DNA of 64,000 nt, taken from Chionis minor. Taxonomy: Eukaryota > Chordata > Aves > Charadriiformes > Chionididae. The notes beneath the pieces are model-generated. The model made no database searches, was not told where the DNA came from, and worked only from the letters and a program-made list of their open reading frames with translations. Of the stretch, positions 1 to 12,000 are shown one piece after another. Positions within the stretch are counted from its first letter, which is position 1. Every line of letters begins with the position of its first letter. A program made the position numbers and the translations under genes. The stretch lies in the NCBI GenBank assembly GCA_013398295.1, contig VZSF01000634.1, positions 584,864 to 648,863 of the forward strand, given 5' to 3'.

Positions 1-190
1 CACAAACACGCGAGTATATAACACAGTTGTTTCAACATAGCAGCAAAGACCAGCAAGACACAGAACAGTTTCTGCCAACAGTATAACAACAAGACAAAAA
101 AAACCCAGCAAGGTGTGTAAACTGCAACTCTTGAAGAGACAGAAGGAAATTAAACACGTTTCTTCCGCGGGTGAAAGCTCAGCCCCCAGC

Positions 191-196
191 TTTAAT
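191..196 (-). promoter_or_regulatory. Candidate poly(A) signal ATTAAA for DVL1
   Basis: The minus strand reads ATTAAA, the commonest variant hexamer. A CA cleavage option lies about 15-20 nt downstream, followed by T/GT-rich sequence (GTGTTT, then TTCTGTCTCTT). It is the only such signal seen in the 2.7 kb after the stop, but it implies a 2.5-kb 3' UTR. The call is tentative. Confidence 0.25.
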
Positions 197-1958
197 TCCT
201 TTTGGAAATATCTTACTAGAATGACGGTCTTTTCCTCCAGCTCTGTAAGTTCTGCCTTAAGACAAAGTGGGCCGGAAAAAATCGTAATACATACGAGACC
301 AGAAAAGTTAAAATTAATTTAAAAGTAGAACCACTAGTGATTGTCAGGAAAGTCACAGACTTCTTAACAGTGTCTCCTGGAGACATAGCAGTATTACAGA
401 ATTATTTTACCCTGATTAATTTCATTGCTTTACATGTCAATCTTTCAAACCGTTGACTGAGTTTAGTTGACATCTTTGCTGTGTTACCGGGAGGAGGAAA
501 GGAAAAGAAAGGATACAAGCTTTAGGTAGTGCCATTCTTTTGAACAAGCCATCACCAACTTTGCAATCTATGCTAGCCCATCAGATGGATAATGATGAAA
601 CGTTTCAGAAACGTTAGGTAGCTTTTCAGGAGATGTTTGTAAAGGAAACTGTCCAAAACCACTCCGCTAGTTTGGAAGCCTGATAATCGGAGTACCTAGT
701 CTGAGGGCCACAGTGTTTCCTAAATGCTTAACTCCCTTTTGAAAGTGAGACTGAAGTCACCATTTAACACAGACGGCTGAAAACATTACTCTGACTTTTC
801 GTAAAAGGGAAGTGTTTGCACACAGACCTGTAATCAGAAGTAGCGAAAAATCTATCCGAATGAACAACGTACAAAATGGACAGCTTGAAGAGTAATTTTT
901 CAGGGTGACAAAGGAACATGGAACTACACGTATATAGTGAGAAAGACACGTTCTCTTTTGACATTCATATCAGATATCCACACTTCCCATAAAGCATGGA
1001 ACGTAACAAAAAGAAGCATCTTGCCAGTGAAGAAAATGCTTATATACAGTAAAGACTGATTTTAAAGCACCTGTCCTAAAACCTGCCAGAAGCAGGTATC
1101 TCTCGACAGCGGATTTAACGGAGGCATGGCCCCATGGTCAAATGCCACTAAGCGACGACAGCGTAACACGTATGTCCCACTAAATGAGCCACTGTCACAG
1201 AGTGTGGGTGTGCTCCTACCACGCCCTCAATTCAGATACTTTAAAAAAGCTTCTAAAACATCAGTGAAGGTTCCTGAACATACTTTATCAAGCGTCCATA
1301 GCCTTAGAGCGAGAAATACACAGTAATGAAATCTTGGGGATATACGACAGCAGTTGCTTAAGTCAAAGCTCCCCAGCAGGAGCTTTAGCACGGGTCTCGC
1401 TCTGTGTCAGGTATAAAGACTCATTCATTGTACCATTTATGAACTGTTTTCTAAACACCCTCTCACCTCTCTGCTAACAGCTAAGCCCCCGTCTATGTTC
1501 AGAACATGTTCCCTTGGGTAACGCTGCAATTGGGATTAGACATCTCCAGGTTTCTACTTCAAAAAAAGAGAAAGATGCTGCTCAGAAATTAAGAACAGAA
1601 AAAGAAGTGATCAAAACGAATAGCCATGTCCCAGTGGGAGCCAGGATTTACCTACGTCTCTGCTAGAATGGGATAAATATCCCCTTCAAAAGGGAAGGGC
1701 TGCAGCTACACTTAGAGAATTGCGTAGCAACAATTGTCCTAGTTCTGTGGAAACAAGGTTTAAAACCTGTAAGCAAGCGCGCGTTGTAACCAGAAGAAAC
1801 AGACACATCTGTCAGCAGGGATGTGACTGAAATGCCCAGGAACGGACTGCAGCTACAAAGTCACTATCATGATACTAAATGGACTAACTTTACAAGTTCT
1901 GCACAATGAACACATACAGTAGCAAGACTCCACCACTCCCTCAATAGAATAATACCTT

Positions 1959-2003
1959 AAAAAAAAAAGGGGAGGGGGGGGGGGAGAAAGAAAGAAAGAA
2001 AGA
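1959..2003. repeat. Low-complexity A/G tract with (GAAA)n
   Basis: An A-run (1959-1968) is followed by an almost pure G-run (1969-1984) and then about five GAAA units. The tract is purine-only on the + strand. Confidence 0.9.
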
Positions 2004-2607
2004 TTGATTTATACTCCCTAGTCAGCAGAAGAAGGTAGCCACAACTTTGCTTTCTGCTAGGAATTGGTTTGAGCCTGCTCCTTTCCAAGCACGTGTAGTC
2101 TGTACACTTGCGGGTGCCACGTCTGCTTAGAGTGCGACTGATGCCGTCCCAGAAACAGCATCCCGAGGCAGTATCACAGACACGAGCCAATGCTCGGTTT
2201 GGACTTGTAAGAGAAAAAGCAGGGAAAAATAAAAGTGCTACTATGCATTATTGGAAATTTAGAAGTCATGTGAAATAATAGTCCTTGAATCAGCCAAAAG
2301 GATACACTAATTGCATTGTGTAGGTGCCGCAATTACCAAAGCTCATTAGGATGTGAATATACACCAGCCATTCACAATCAAAACCAAGGGGGTGCGTGGG
2401 AGGGAAGGATAAGGAAAAGATGCCATCAATTTGCTGATATTTAACAATCCCAGGAGATTTCGTTTGGTTGGGGTTTTTTTGGGGGGAGAGGGCTGTATTT
2501 TTTGTTTTGTTGATTTTTCTGCAACACAATTGCAAACCAGGAAGGTGTGACATGCAAGACAGCCAAGTTTCTTCCATTAAGTGTTCGACAACAACCAAAT
2601 TGCTCGC

Positions 2608-2652
2608 CCACCCCCAAAACAATCCCTCCCCCCCCCTCCCCGGCCCTTCCCC
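2608..2652 (-). promoter_or_regulatory. G-rich, quadruplex-type tract in 3' UTR
   Basis: On the mRNA strand five G-tracts of 3, 9, 4, 3 and 4 bases, with loops of 1-2 bases, fill 2624-2652, and two more G-tracts follow to 2608. This fits the G3+N1-7 pattern for an intramolecular quadruplex. It starts about 25 nt after the DVL1 stop codon. Function is not shown by sequence. Confidence 0.5.
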
Positions 2653-2677
2653 AAGCAGAGTCTGAAGGCACTTCCTC

Positions 2678-3096
2678 TCACATGATGTCGACAAAGAATT
2701 CACAAGGGTTGCCCATAGCCTTCTGGAAGGACTGCCGGCTCCCCGTCAGCTCCGGAGGAACAGAGCTCAGTTCCCTCACGGGGGGCCCTCCAGGGGGTCC
2801 GCTCGTCCCGTAGACTTTGGAGCCCATCTTGGGGAGATTGTAGAGGGGTGGGACTCCTGGAGGCCCGTAAGAATGATGGCTGTGGTGGCTTCTCTCACTG
2901 TGGGTGGCAGAGACGTGACTCCGGTGGCTGAGCTGGCTGACGGGCCTCTCCCGACGCAGGACGCTGGCGCCGCCCCCGCTGCGGGCAGTGTGGTCGGACT
3001 CGCTGCCGCTGCCAGCCGACTTGGGGTCCTTCTCCCTGCCAAGAGCTCTCCTGCTGTTCTCGCTGTTGCTTCGGTTCGAGCCGCTGCTTTTGCTTC
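2678..3096 (-). CDS. DVL1: DVL1 exon 15 (C-terminal tail and stop)
   Basis: The terminal coding exon has 138 codons plus TGA at 2678-2680. It starts [16 protein letters not shown], passes through [14 protein letters not shown] and a His/Ser-rich stretch ([20 protein letters not shown]), and ends [26 protein letters not shown] and [11 protein letters not shown]. The extreme C-terminus is a conserved DVL peptide reported to fold back onto the PDZ domain in an autoinhibited form. The exon is more GC- and CpG-rich than the upstream exons. The acceptor is GCTTTAG|GAAGC. The region between the SESDH and GPPGGPP motifs is much more diverged from human than the ends. Confidence 0.97.
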
Positions 3097-6000
3097 CTAA
3101 AGCCCACGAGCGAAAAGGGACACATAGAAAAGCAGCATTAGCTCACGTCCACTGCCGTCTCCCACGTCAGCTCCTACCAAAACCCACAGATCCGGCTATG
3201 ACCATCGCAATGGCAACAGTGATGACAAAACCAGGCCTGAACATGCTGTTGGTGGCTCATGGGATGACAATCGGTAGAACAAAGCTGACAAGGTTGTGCC
3301 ATGCACAGGTACACGTAGACACCTTCGAGCTCGCACAGTGAAAGCAGCAGCTAGCCTACAGCTACGGGCTGAAAGCCTTTACTGGCTGAAAGCCATCTGC
3401 TCCGCTGCCGCCCCACCGACTGGCGACGGAGAGGAGCAGAAATGGAAGGAAGAAGCAGGCATTTGGGTTTCGACTCAAGCAAATGAGTTCAACCTACTTG
3501 TAACTGTCTCTGTCTTTGCTACCTTCTACCGGCAAAAACTTCAAAAAGAAACTCATTTTCCTTCTCTATCACCCTTGGTCACGCTGGCCATACTCGTTCC
3601 CAGGGCCAAATCACCCGAGGTTAACAGATGTCCTTTTGCTGGCTTCGGTGGGTAGATTCTTTTAAAATTCATCGCTACCTTGTTCTGTTGTTGGAGAATT
3701 CTTCAAAAAACTGGTATTTGTTGAACTACTCTACGATGAATCAGTAGCATGCAGGATGTTCCCAGTAGAGGCCACTAAACCAACTTGGAAAAACAAAGGA
3801 CTGCTGCTGATAGGTAAGCTGAGTTGTTGTTACACAGAAGCTTCATTAAACCTCTGAACTGAACATGATTTTACATGAAAGTTGAAGGTTGTACTTTGTT
3901 ACCATGAGAGATAGGTTAGGATGATGTCAGGAGACATTTCCAAGTTAATTATTCTTTTTAAAAAAAACAACAAACGAACCCACAGAATATCTCCTTAAGT
4001 TCATGCTGTCATAGGGCAAGATTGTCTCCCCAGAAAGGTTCCCCAGCCAGCAGAACAGAGGACCAGCTTTTGAGTCTGAATGAGCCACCGAGTCACTGGG
4101 GTCACTGAAATGGGAAAACCAGAATGATTCTGTGCTGCTCCTTTCTTGAACTACGGATGATCACCACCTTCTGCCTTTCACAGTGGAAGAAAACCAACAT
4201 TTTATTTTAACCATTCCACAGCTAACATGCCTCTGCGTTTATCTCATGATGCTCCAAGCTGACTATGTGGTAGAAAGAAGATAGAGAAACCATCTACCAT
4301 TACAGCGGTCTGTCTAAGAACAATCAGCAGCACAGCTGTTCTCCTCTCGCCATGCTGGGGTTCACTCTCTCCCTCACCGGCCTTTAAATCCTGTCACAGA
4401 ACAAACAATCAGAGCGTCCATCTAAGCCTTGAGTTTAAATGCAATCTAACAAGAGTGTCACCTTCTCGGCAGCTAGGGACTGGCCTGTCTTGGAGACATG
4501 CAGCCCAACCTAAAGCTGAGGTCTGAAATGCTGCTAGCTTGACGTAACCACAGCAGTGGTTGTTTCCATCTTAGGCCAACTTTAAACCCAAGTGTCATAA
4601 AATGGATTTAAAGAATCTGCATTCAAGTGCCTAAAGGCTGCACTCAGCATTGCCACAACATATTATCAGCCTGATGGACACCCACCTTCTACCCACTAAA
4701 GCCACAAAGACTCCAGCTGCCTCAATACTTCTTTTCACGGGAACAGAAGTTTCCACATGAATCCTCCTGGACAGGGACAGGGGAGCCTCCAGAGACAGCG
4801 TACAGCGGCTCTGAAGACCCTTCTATCGTTCCTGTCTCAACAACTGACATCCTGTGAGCTTGAACAAATCCTTCCTACTTCTTCCATCTCCTCAGACTGT
4901 ACCCTGATGATCTCCCGCTATCCATCTGTACGGTGAGCATCTACCAGAACACAGAAGTGTCTGTGATCTAAACATTATGTTAACAGAGATGATGTTTTGC
5001 AGAGGACACACCGGTGCCGTTCCCCAGTGCAAACCTGCCCAAGCTCTTAAAAATAACCCGAGTCAGGTACCGCAAGCAGGGACAGACGATACGTCTCAGA
5101 TGAAACAAGCAGGAACCTAAATTGGAACAGAGCCTTGAACAGAACTGCAACATCACACAAAACTTTGCGAGATCTTCCTCCCCATCTGTTGCTTGCCAGA
5201 ACATAGTCTCAGTCTGTCTCTTGACCCAAATCTTAGGCTTTTGTCTGTAATCATCAGCAAATACACTGCATTCATCTCAAAAAACCTGTGACTTTCACTG
5301 GGCTCTGCAGCAGCGCTCTTGTTCACCAGATGAATTCAGTTCCCGTCTATCATGGCACATAAAGGAGAGACTTCACAAGAAACCCAGTTCTAACACTGTG
5401 CTGAGAGCAAGCAATGCAGCCTCGTGCCCCAGCTCTCAATCCCTGGCGGAGACAGCTGGACAGTGTGCAGGTGTCTGTCGCTAGATGAGCAGTGGAAGGG
5501 CACGGGGAGATAAATCCAATCCATGTGGATGACATCAGGCTAACACATTAGGAGTTGGGATTGTTTATTTCTGTCATGAAGAGCAGCGAAGAGACCGGTG
5601 ACAGATTTTCCCCTCCGAGCTGACAGCGCGGTATCTGATGCCGCTCCCCCTGCAGCTGCTGCAGCGCAGTCACACAGGGGCCAGACACTGTTGGACTACT
5701 GTACATTGAGACAGGTTGAGCGTCCAAGACAATTAAAAAGGGGGGGGAAAAAAAAAAGAAAAAGAAAAAAAAAATACAGCTAAACATTTGGGTCACAAGA
5801 GTCTAAATGATCATGCTGTGAATTCATTATTATTATGGAGGCATTTGAAGCTTACCAATCCCCTAGAGTCAGCCATTCCTCTATGAATCCTTCAGTCTAA
5901 CGCTTGCTCAGAACAAAACAAGGGAATAACAGTTACAAAACAAGAAACAACACAGAAGTGTAGTTTCCAAAAGAACAAGGAAAGCGTTGAAACCCTTCAA

Positions 6001-9000
6001 AATTAAACACCTTGGTGCCTTTTGTAAGGCTGTCTTTAGCCAGTAACACAGGTCGCATGGATAAAATACCATACCTTCCCTATTCCAGCAGCAGAGGTCT
6101 AATATTCTACTGCCTACAGAACAAGCTGCCAAAAAGAAATAAATTACATTCTTTCCAGCATAATCAGCTTGTAGTTCTAAAACCTCTGGATACCACTCTA
6201 GGCTTCCTCACAGACACTTCTTATTTTGAGATAAGGCGGGAAGCAATAGTCCTAAAATCTTGTGAGTAAGTTCCTGTTATAAAATTCTTCTGTGCAATTT
6301 TGCAAAATCTAACTGGCGGCGGTGAACAGGAAGAAGTTACATCCAAGTTCACCACAAAACCACAGAGAATCCTCACCCTTTCTTTAATGGCAGCATTTCC
6401 AAAAGCAAAACTCATTTGGGAAGTGATTTTAAAAAATAATTAAAAAAATAATCTGTACAGCCAAAAAAATACATAATTTTTATTTACTAAGGTTTAAAAA
6501 TGAACCACAAAAATTATCCTAGGGCAGGAAAGGAGGAGGTCAGGTTTTTAATCCATGCAGTATTATCTTTTTTTCCCTGTCATATATTACAAAAGAGACT
6601 CTCCTCCCTGTGAGCAGTGTTTCAGCCCTGTAAACCATCTGGCTGGCCACCTCCCGCTCGCCTCACGCAAGCCAGGAGAGTGATTTTCCTTTTGCACTGA
6701 GCATTGAAGTGAAAGCCAAGAGCACCTTGGTTCTAATCCCTGTTCCATCGGCAATGAAATGGCCTAATTTCTAGCAGTATCAGGCGACTGCAGCCCCACT
6801 GTTGGCAATGGCTCTGACCTCTAAAAAGGGGGGCAAGTTTATCTGTATTAACAGGGTGGACAATTGAGTCATTCACGTTGGCCTGATTAGCATTGTCTAA
6901 GCTGTAGTTTACCGTGTGGTGCTGTTGAGTAAGAAAAGTACGGATGCTCGTGCCACCACGGACGTGACAAACAGCTTGGCTCGACTTCCCCGCTGGCATT
7001 TTGCACGGGATACAGAACTCCAGCGTAACTATAACCAGCATCTATCCTGTTCTGTTCTACTGACTCGGTGAAAGCACCGCTGGCAGTTTCGATACAGAGC
7101 TGAAAGGCTAACCCACTCCACCACAGACACAAACAGTTTGGATTACGTGCGGTCGCACCAAATCCATGCAGGTAGCGTACAAAACCACAAGACAGGAGCA
7201 CAGACGGTACGAAGGAACTCAAGCAAATGGTTAGGGATAATGACAGCTGAAGAGATAAAGAGCAGATTAACCGTCTTACCTTCGCTTTGCTGGCTCCCTG
7301 CACTGCCACTACCATAGCTAAAGCCTGGGTCTTGGTATGCTGGTGGAAAACACGGAGGGGGCAGAGGATACTGATACGAGTATCCTTGGCCTAACGGCCA
7401 GGGAGCAGCAGGATGTGGAAGTGGAGCAAGGGTATCCTGATCCGAGGCTCCGCTAGAACCATTGTTAAGGTTCAGTGCAGCCATATCTGGAAAAGACAGA
7501 AAAGGTGAAGACTGTGTTTTTACCTAGCAGCTGACTCCTGCATATTATTAATGGCTGATACTCAGTGTGGTGAAGGGTTAGAGGGTCTCAGCCTCCCCAG
7601 TTCACTCAAAATGTCACACATGGTAGGGCAGACATCAATATTTACCACTGAGCATCAAGGTACCTTTGCAGCATTTCCATAAATCAAGGAGGAATCATCC
7701 CCATTTTACAGACTGGAAACCGAGTGTGACTGACAAGCAGGAAGTCTGTGGCATCACCAGGAATAAATCCTGCTTTCCTGAGCCCCAGCGCAATGCCCTG
7801 TTTGATGAGTTCATCCTTCTCTTCCAAGGGGTCTGACTGCTTGGTCTAACAGAAGCATCAACCATTTTCATGCAACTTCCGAATAACGGCCTGTTCGGAA
7901 ACACCCGCTTGCGAAATCCCACAGGACCCTCCTGTGCACGTCCTGCGAGCACAGGGGAGACAACACACTCGCAGCTTTGTCCTTCCCAGACAGGGAACTT
8001 ACTGCCACAGAGGTCTCCAAAGACATAATAGCACTGTTCCGAGAAGGTGATTTTGTTCACAGTGTGCCTGAGGTAGCCGTGTTTTAACATGCTGCTGGCG
8101 TATTTCCTAGCCTCTCGTCGGTCTTTGAAGCCTTCCACGTGTGTGTAAAGCCAGTCAACCACGTCTGCTCCTAAAAGGAGAACAGGAAGGGGAGACATAG
8201 GATCATCTGAGCCAAACTGATCTTCTTTAGTTTTTTAATCGTCACATTATCACACAGCCCACTAGTACTACTGCGCCAGGTACGAAACACAAATATGAAT
8301 ATGCAGCAATCTTGCTGCAAAGAGCTTAAAATGTTATTTTCACGACTCAGCCTAACTGCTAAATTAGTTACCACCAAACACCAATGAAGAAAGCAAAGAA
8401 TTCTCTTGCATCCAGCTGGACACCACATTGACAGTAACACCAAATACGCACACAGAAAATTTGATAGTTACACTGTTTAACCCCTGTTTACCACTGTTTA
8501 AAGGAAAATGAGATGGGATGTACAGAAGTGACTGGGAGCGTCATCTTCCTGGAGAGGCAGATGTTACCTTGGCAAAAGACCTGGGGGGTTCCAATTGCTT
8601 TCTCAGCAAAAAGTAACTACAACCCAGATTGACTAAATGTTAGCATAGTTCAGGTCACAGGACAGTCAGAATCAAAAGCAGACTAGTTGTGGTAATTTTA
8701 AATGTAATTAAGATGCTTTATTAAGGCTGTGTGGCTGTCTGGAACTGGAATTACAAGGACGTTGCTCTGCTGAACTTGGGCAGACTGCTAGAGCCAGAAG
8801 TAGTCACACAGAAAACCTGAGATATAACAAGTAAGGGTTAAGGACCAGCTGTGTGTGGCCATGAGAAATGTGCAGTATTTTTTGCTCTCTAGGCTCAAAC
8901 AAGAGCTATTAGTTATTTCCTGTCACATTTACAGTTGTTCACAAATACCAAGTCAAGGGAATGTAAGAGGTCGTAGAGAGGGAACAAAAAAAAGTTCATA

Positions 9001-12000
9001 TAAAGACAGTTTCTTCAGCCTGTTTCCAAAAAGCCAGTGTTTTGATCTGCTTACCTATCACTGCATTGGAGATGGTAATTTTTAACCACATCCTGTCCCG
9101 AATTTCAAGGCCTGAGTCCGGTAGCTGCATAACCTTGACAATAGTAGCCATGTCACTCTTCACAGTTAACGGAGATTCTTCTAATTCTAAAAGGAAGAAA
9201 GGTTACATGCTTCTTTGAAATGAACCGAGCCTGACAAGAACTTCTCAGCTCCCAGTCTGGATGAAACGTTTCAAGGCACAGCTTTACCACCAGATGCAAA
9301 AAAAAGACACAAAGGTTCCCAAATGCACCCTCATCGACAGCATAAATTATCACAATTGTGCCAATTCTTCAGAGCTTGTGCTCAGTGCAACCAGTTTAAG
9401 CACTGAGAAGCTGAGCCCCTACGTGTCTTGACTTCTCAAGCCAGCTAGAGATCAGCAGTGCACTCTTTCAATCCACACTGCGTTGAGACTTGCAGAAAAG
9501 GAAACCCAAGGAGTTCCATGACCGTTGCTTTTCATTTCAATTTGCCATGAACAGCCCCCACCCATCCAACGGTTCAGTGCGCTGTATGCAAAACTCTGCA
9601 GGACAAGGGGTTTTGGCTTGTTCTTTAAAATTTGCTGTAATTGTCCAGAATAACACCCATCTGCATGAACAAAGATGATGACCATGTCTCAATCAATGTC
9701 CATTTGTGTTTTTTTTAAGATTCGGACATCAGCATAATTGGGGCGAACTGAAATTAGAAAAGCAAGCTTCCATCACCAGGATAAAGGCTCGTGGTTTCCT
9801 TAAAAAGCCAAACGATGGCAGCCTTACAAGTTACAAGTCACTTCAGGCAGCATTACTTTGCCCTGCATCTTTCTTGCAGACACTTAAAAAAAAACATGGC
9901 TCCCCAATGCCTCGGCAGCCATCGCTGCTCCATTCATATCTCACACACTCTTACGGGCAGAGCTGGCTCACCGGAGGCTTCACACTTTCCTGTTCATTTT
10001 TTATTATAAAAGCGTAACAACAGGGCTGAGATTGACCCTGCTGAACCGAGGTGCCTACTGGAGGAGTCTGATTCCTTTAGCAACTCCTTCTCTGCCACAC
10101 AGAGAGGCAAAGTGGCATCTGAAATTGAAAGCCCAGGGGGTGAATCTGGGTCCAAGAGCCTACCAGCCTTCATGTGTTCCGTGCAGAACATTCCGTTCAG
10201 TCATCCTGTCTATACATAGGAATATACTACTTTCTTTGGATACAGCACCCAGTCTTCCTTCCTGCTCCCATCTTCTCACCCTAGAAAATTCATGTCGAGC
10301 GTGTGTGTCCTGTGTTGGAGGTTCAGACCCTTCTCCATCAGGAATTCAGAAACCCTCCTCCCCTCCCTTCTCCCAGCTCCCCGTATCACCCACCTACCAA
10401 AAGCACAAGGGAACCAATTTTGTCCTTTTCCAGCAACCCAACATTTTGATAAAAGTTACAACAAGCATGAAACAATGAAAACTGAAAGTGCTTCTTTCAA
10501 CACATGCACTGCTGATATGCGTGAAAATATCCCAGACCATCTCAGCATGCGATTTCAATACTCACAAAGTTTGAATAAACGCTAACATTTTGCTTTTGCT
10601 TTAAGTTAGTTTGGTTAGTGGCAAAAAGCAACATGTTTTTTGGGGGGAAGAGGGAGAGAGAAACAACAAACCAATATTCAAGTAAACTATGTGGGGAGCA
10701 ATAAATTATATTTTCTTGGAGATCCGCAATCTGTATGTAAAGAATAAAACTGGCCAAATTATCACCAATATTTTCTAAGTCTGCTAGTTGCCACAGAAAT
10801 ATGAAAAATTCTAAGATGCACCTAAAATGTACCCACTTTGACCTGAACTCAGTCAACTGTAGGCCTGACGACCTGACTAGCCGCACAGGTACGTGCAAGG
10901 CTGAGGAGCAGCACAGACAGTAACTCCCTTCTGGGGAACCAGACCTACCGCAAAGTTCTTTCTCTGGGCTTTGGTTATTGGTTCTGAGCGGCATTTTTTT
11001 CCCATTAGCAGATCCTAGTAATAAAAGAGGTGTATGGTCCAAGAAAGCAAAGTCCTACCACGTGTGATACCACCACTGGCTTGTATCCTTCTTTGAGTAA
11101 GGGAGTACACATTTGCCCAAACAAAAAGGCCCGGGGAAATTCCGCAGTACCTCAGGCTGAATACTATCAAGCAGAAATACTTTGAAGTCCCAATTCAAAC
11201 TCCTCTGAGGTCCATGCAAGAGAAAAAGAGAACTTTCCAACAATGTCAGCAGATTGCATTTTGAAACAGCAAGACTTTCAAGAAACATTGAAGCACTTGA
11301 AGTTAAAATCTCATGGAATGGGACAGCACTGCTTTGCAGAAAGGGGTCCTGTAAGTGGCAGAACAAGGGCTGGAAAAATCTACCTTTAGCAAGGTAAATG
11401 AGGAGCAGAGTTTGCACTGACTGAGGCAGCGAGTCCAACACTCACAAACCCCTGTGAGAGAATATTCTTCTGCATCAGCCAGAACACTGCTGGAGAAGAA
11501 GATATTTTTTTAAGCAATAATTACTATGAAACACCTCCGTCTGCCTTGGCTTGCACACTCCTGTTTTTGAAGAAATGCACCTGAGAAAATAAAAAGCTAA
11601 TGCAGAATAATTCCTACTGCGTGGTGGTGACCTGTGCGGCCCAAAAGTCTCAGCTACTTTAATCACTAGCACTGATGTGATGGTGACTGTGCAAATGCTT
11701 CTGATATCAGAGCTGCACTTTTGATCCGGAGGGCAGAGACAATCACAATAATTAAAACAAGGAACCATGAAACAGACTCATCTAAGACGATTCTGTTAAT
11801 TCACTGCTTCCAATTTCACAGCCAGGTACTGTAGAACAGATATGATATTTGTTTCAAATGCCAGTGACTCTAGCCCCAGAGGAACTGACGCAGAGAATCT
11901 TGCACCGATACATGAAAAATTAGAAAGCCCCACTTTGCATGAAGCTCTTTGTTCTTTGCAGTGTCAATGCACAGTCTCTCCTCGCCCCTCTCTCTGCTCC

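Larger units (their letters stand above)
1..2677 (-). other. DVL1: Presumed DVL1 3' UTR and downstream flank
   Basis: No coding sequence is recognisable here. The 3' UTR must start at 2677. No AATAAA hexamer on the minus strand was seen between the stop codon and position 1. The only canonical-type signal noticed is ATTAAA at 191-196. A Pumilio-type UGUAUAUA (minus strand, 1041-1048) would lie in a long UTR. Low-complexity tracts occur at 1959-2003 and 2608-2652. The UTR end cannot be fixed from sequence and might lie left of the window. Confidence 0.5.

Noticed and set aside
2290..2703. 137-codon minus-strand open frame overlapping the DVL1 stop
   Set aside because: It is out of frame with exon 15 and translates 3' UTR including the G-rich tract. 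It has no family resemblance.
4840..4890. Possible reverse MIR (TGTGAGCTTGAACAAATCCT)
   Set aside because: It shares spacing with TGTGACCTTGGGCAAGTCAC but is too diverged to call without an alignment.
7695..7997. Continuation of the DEP reading frame past exon 13
   Set aside because: The extra residues are intron read-through. A GTAAGT donor at 8002 and an exact join to exon 14 define the true exon end.
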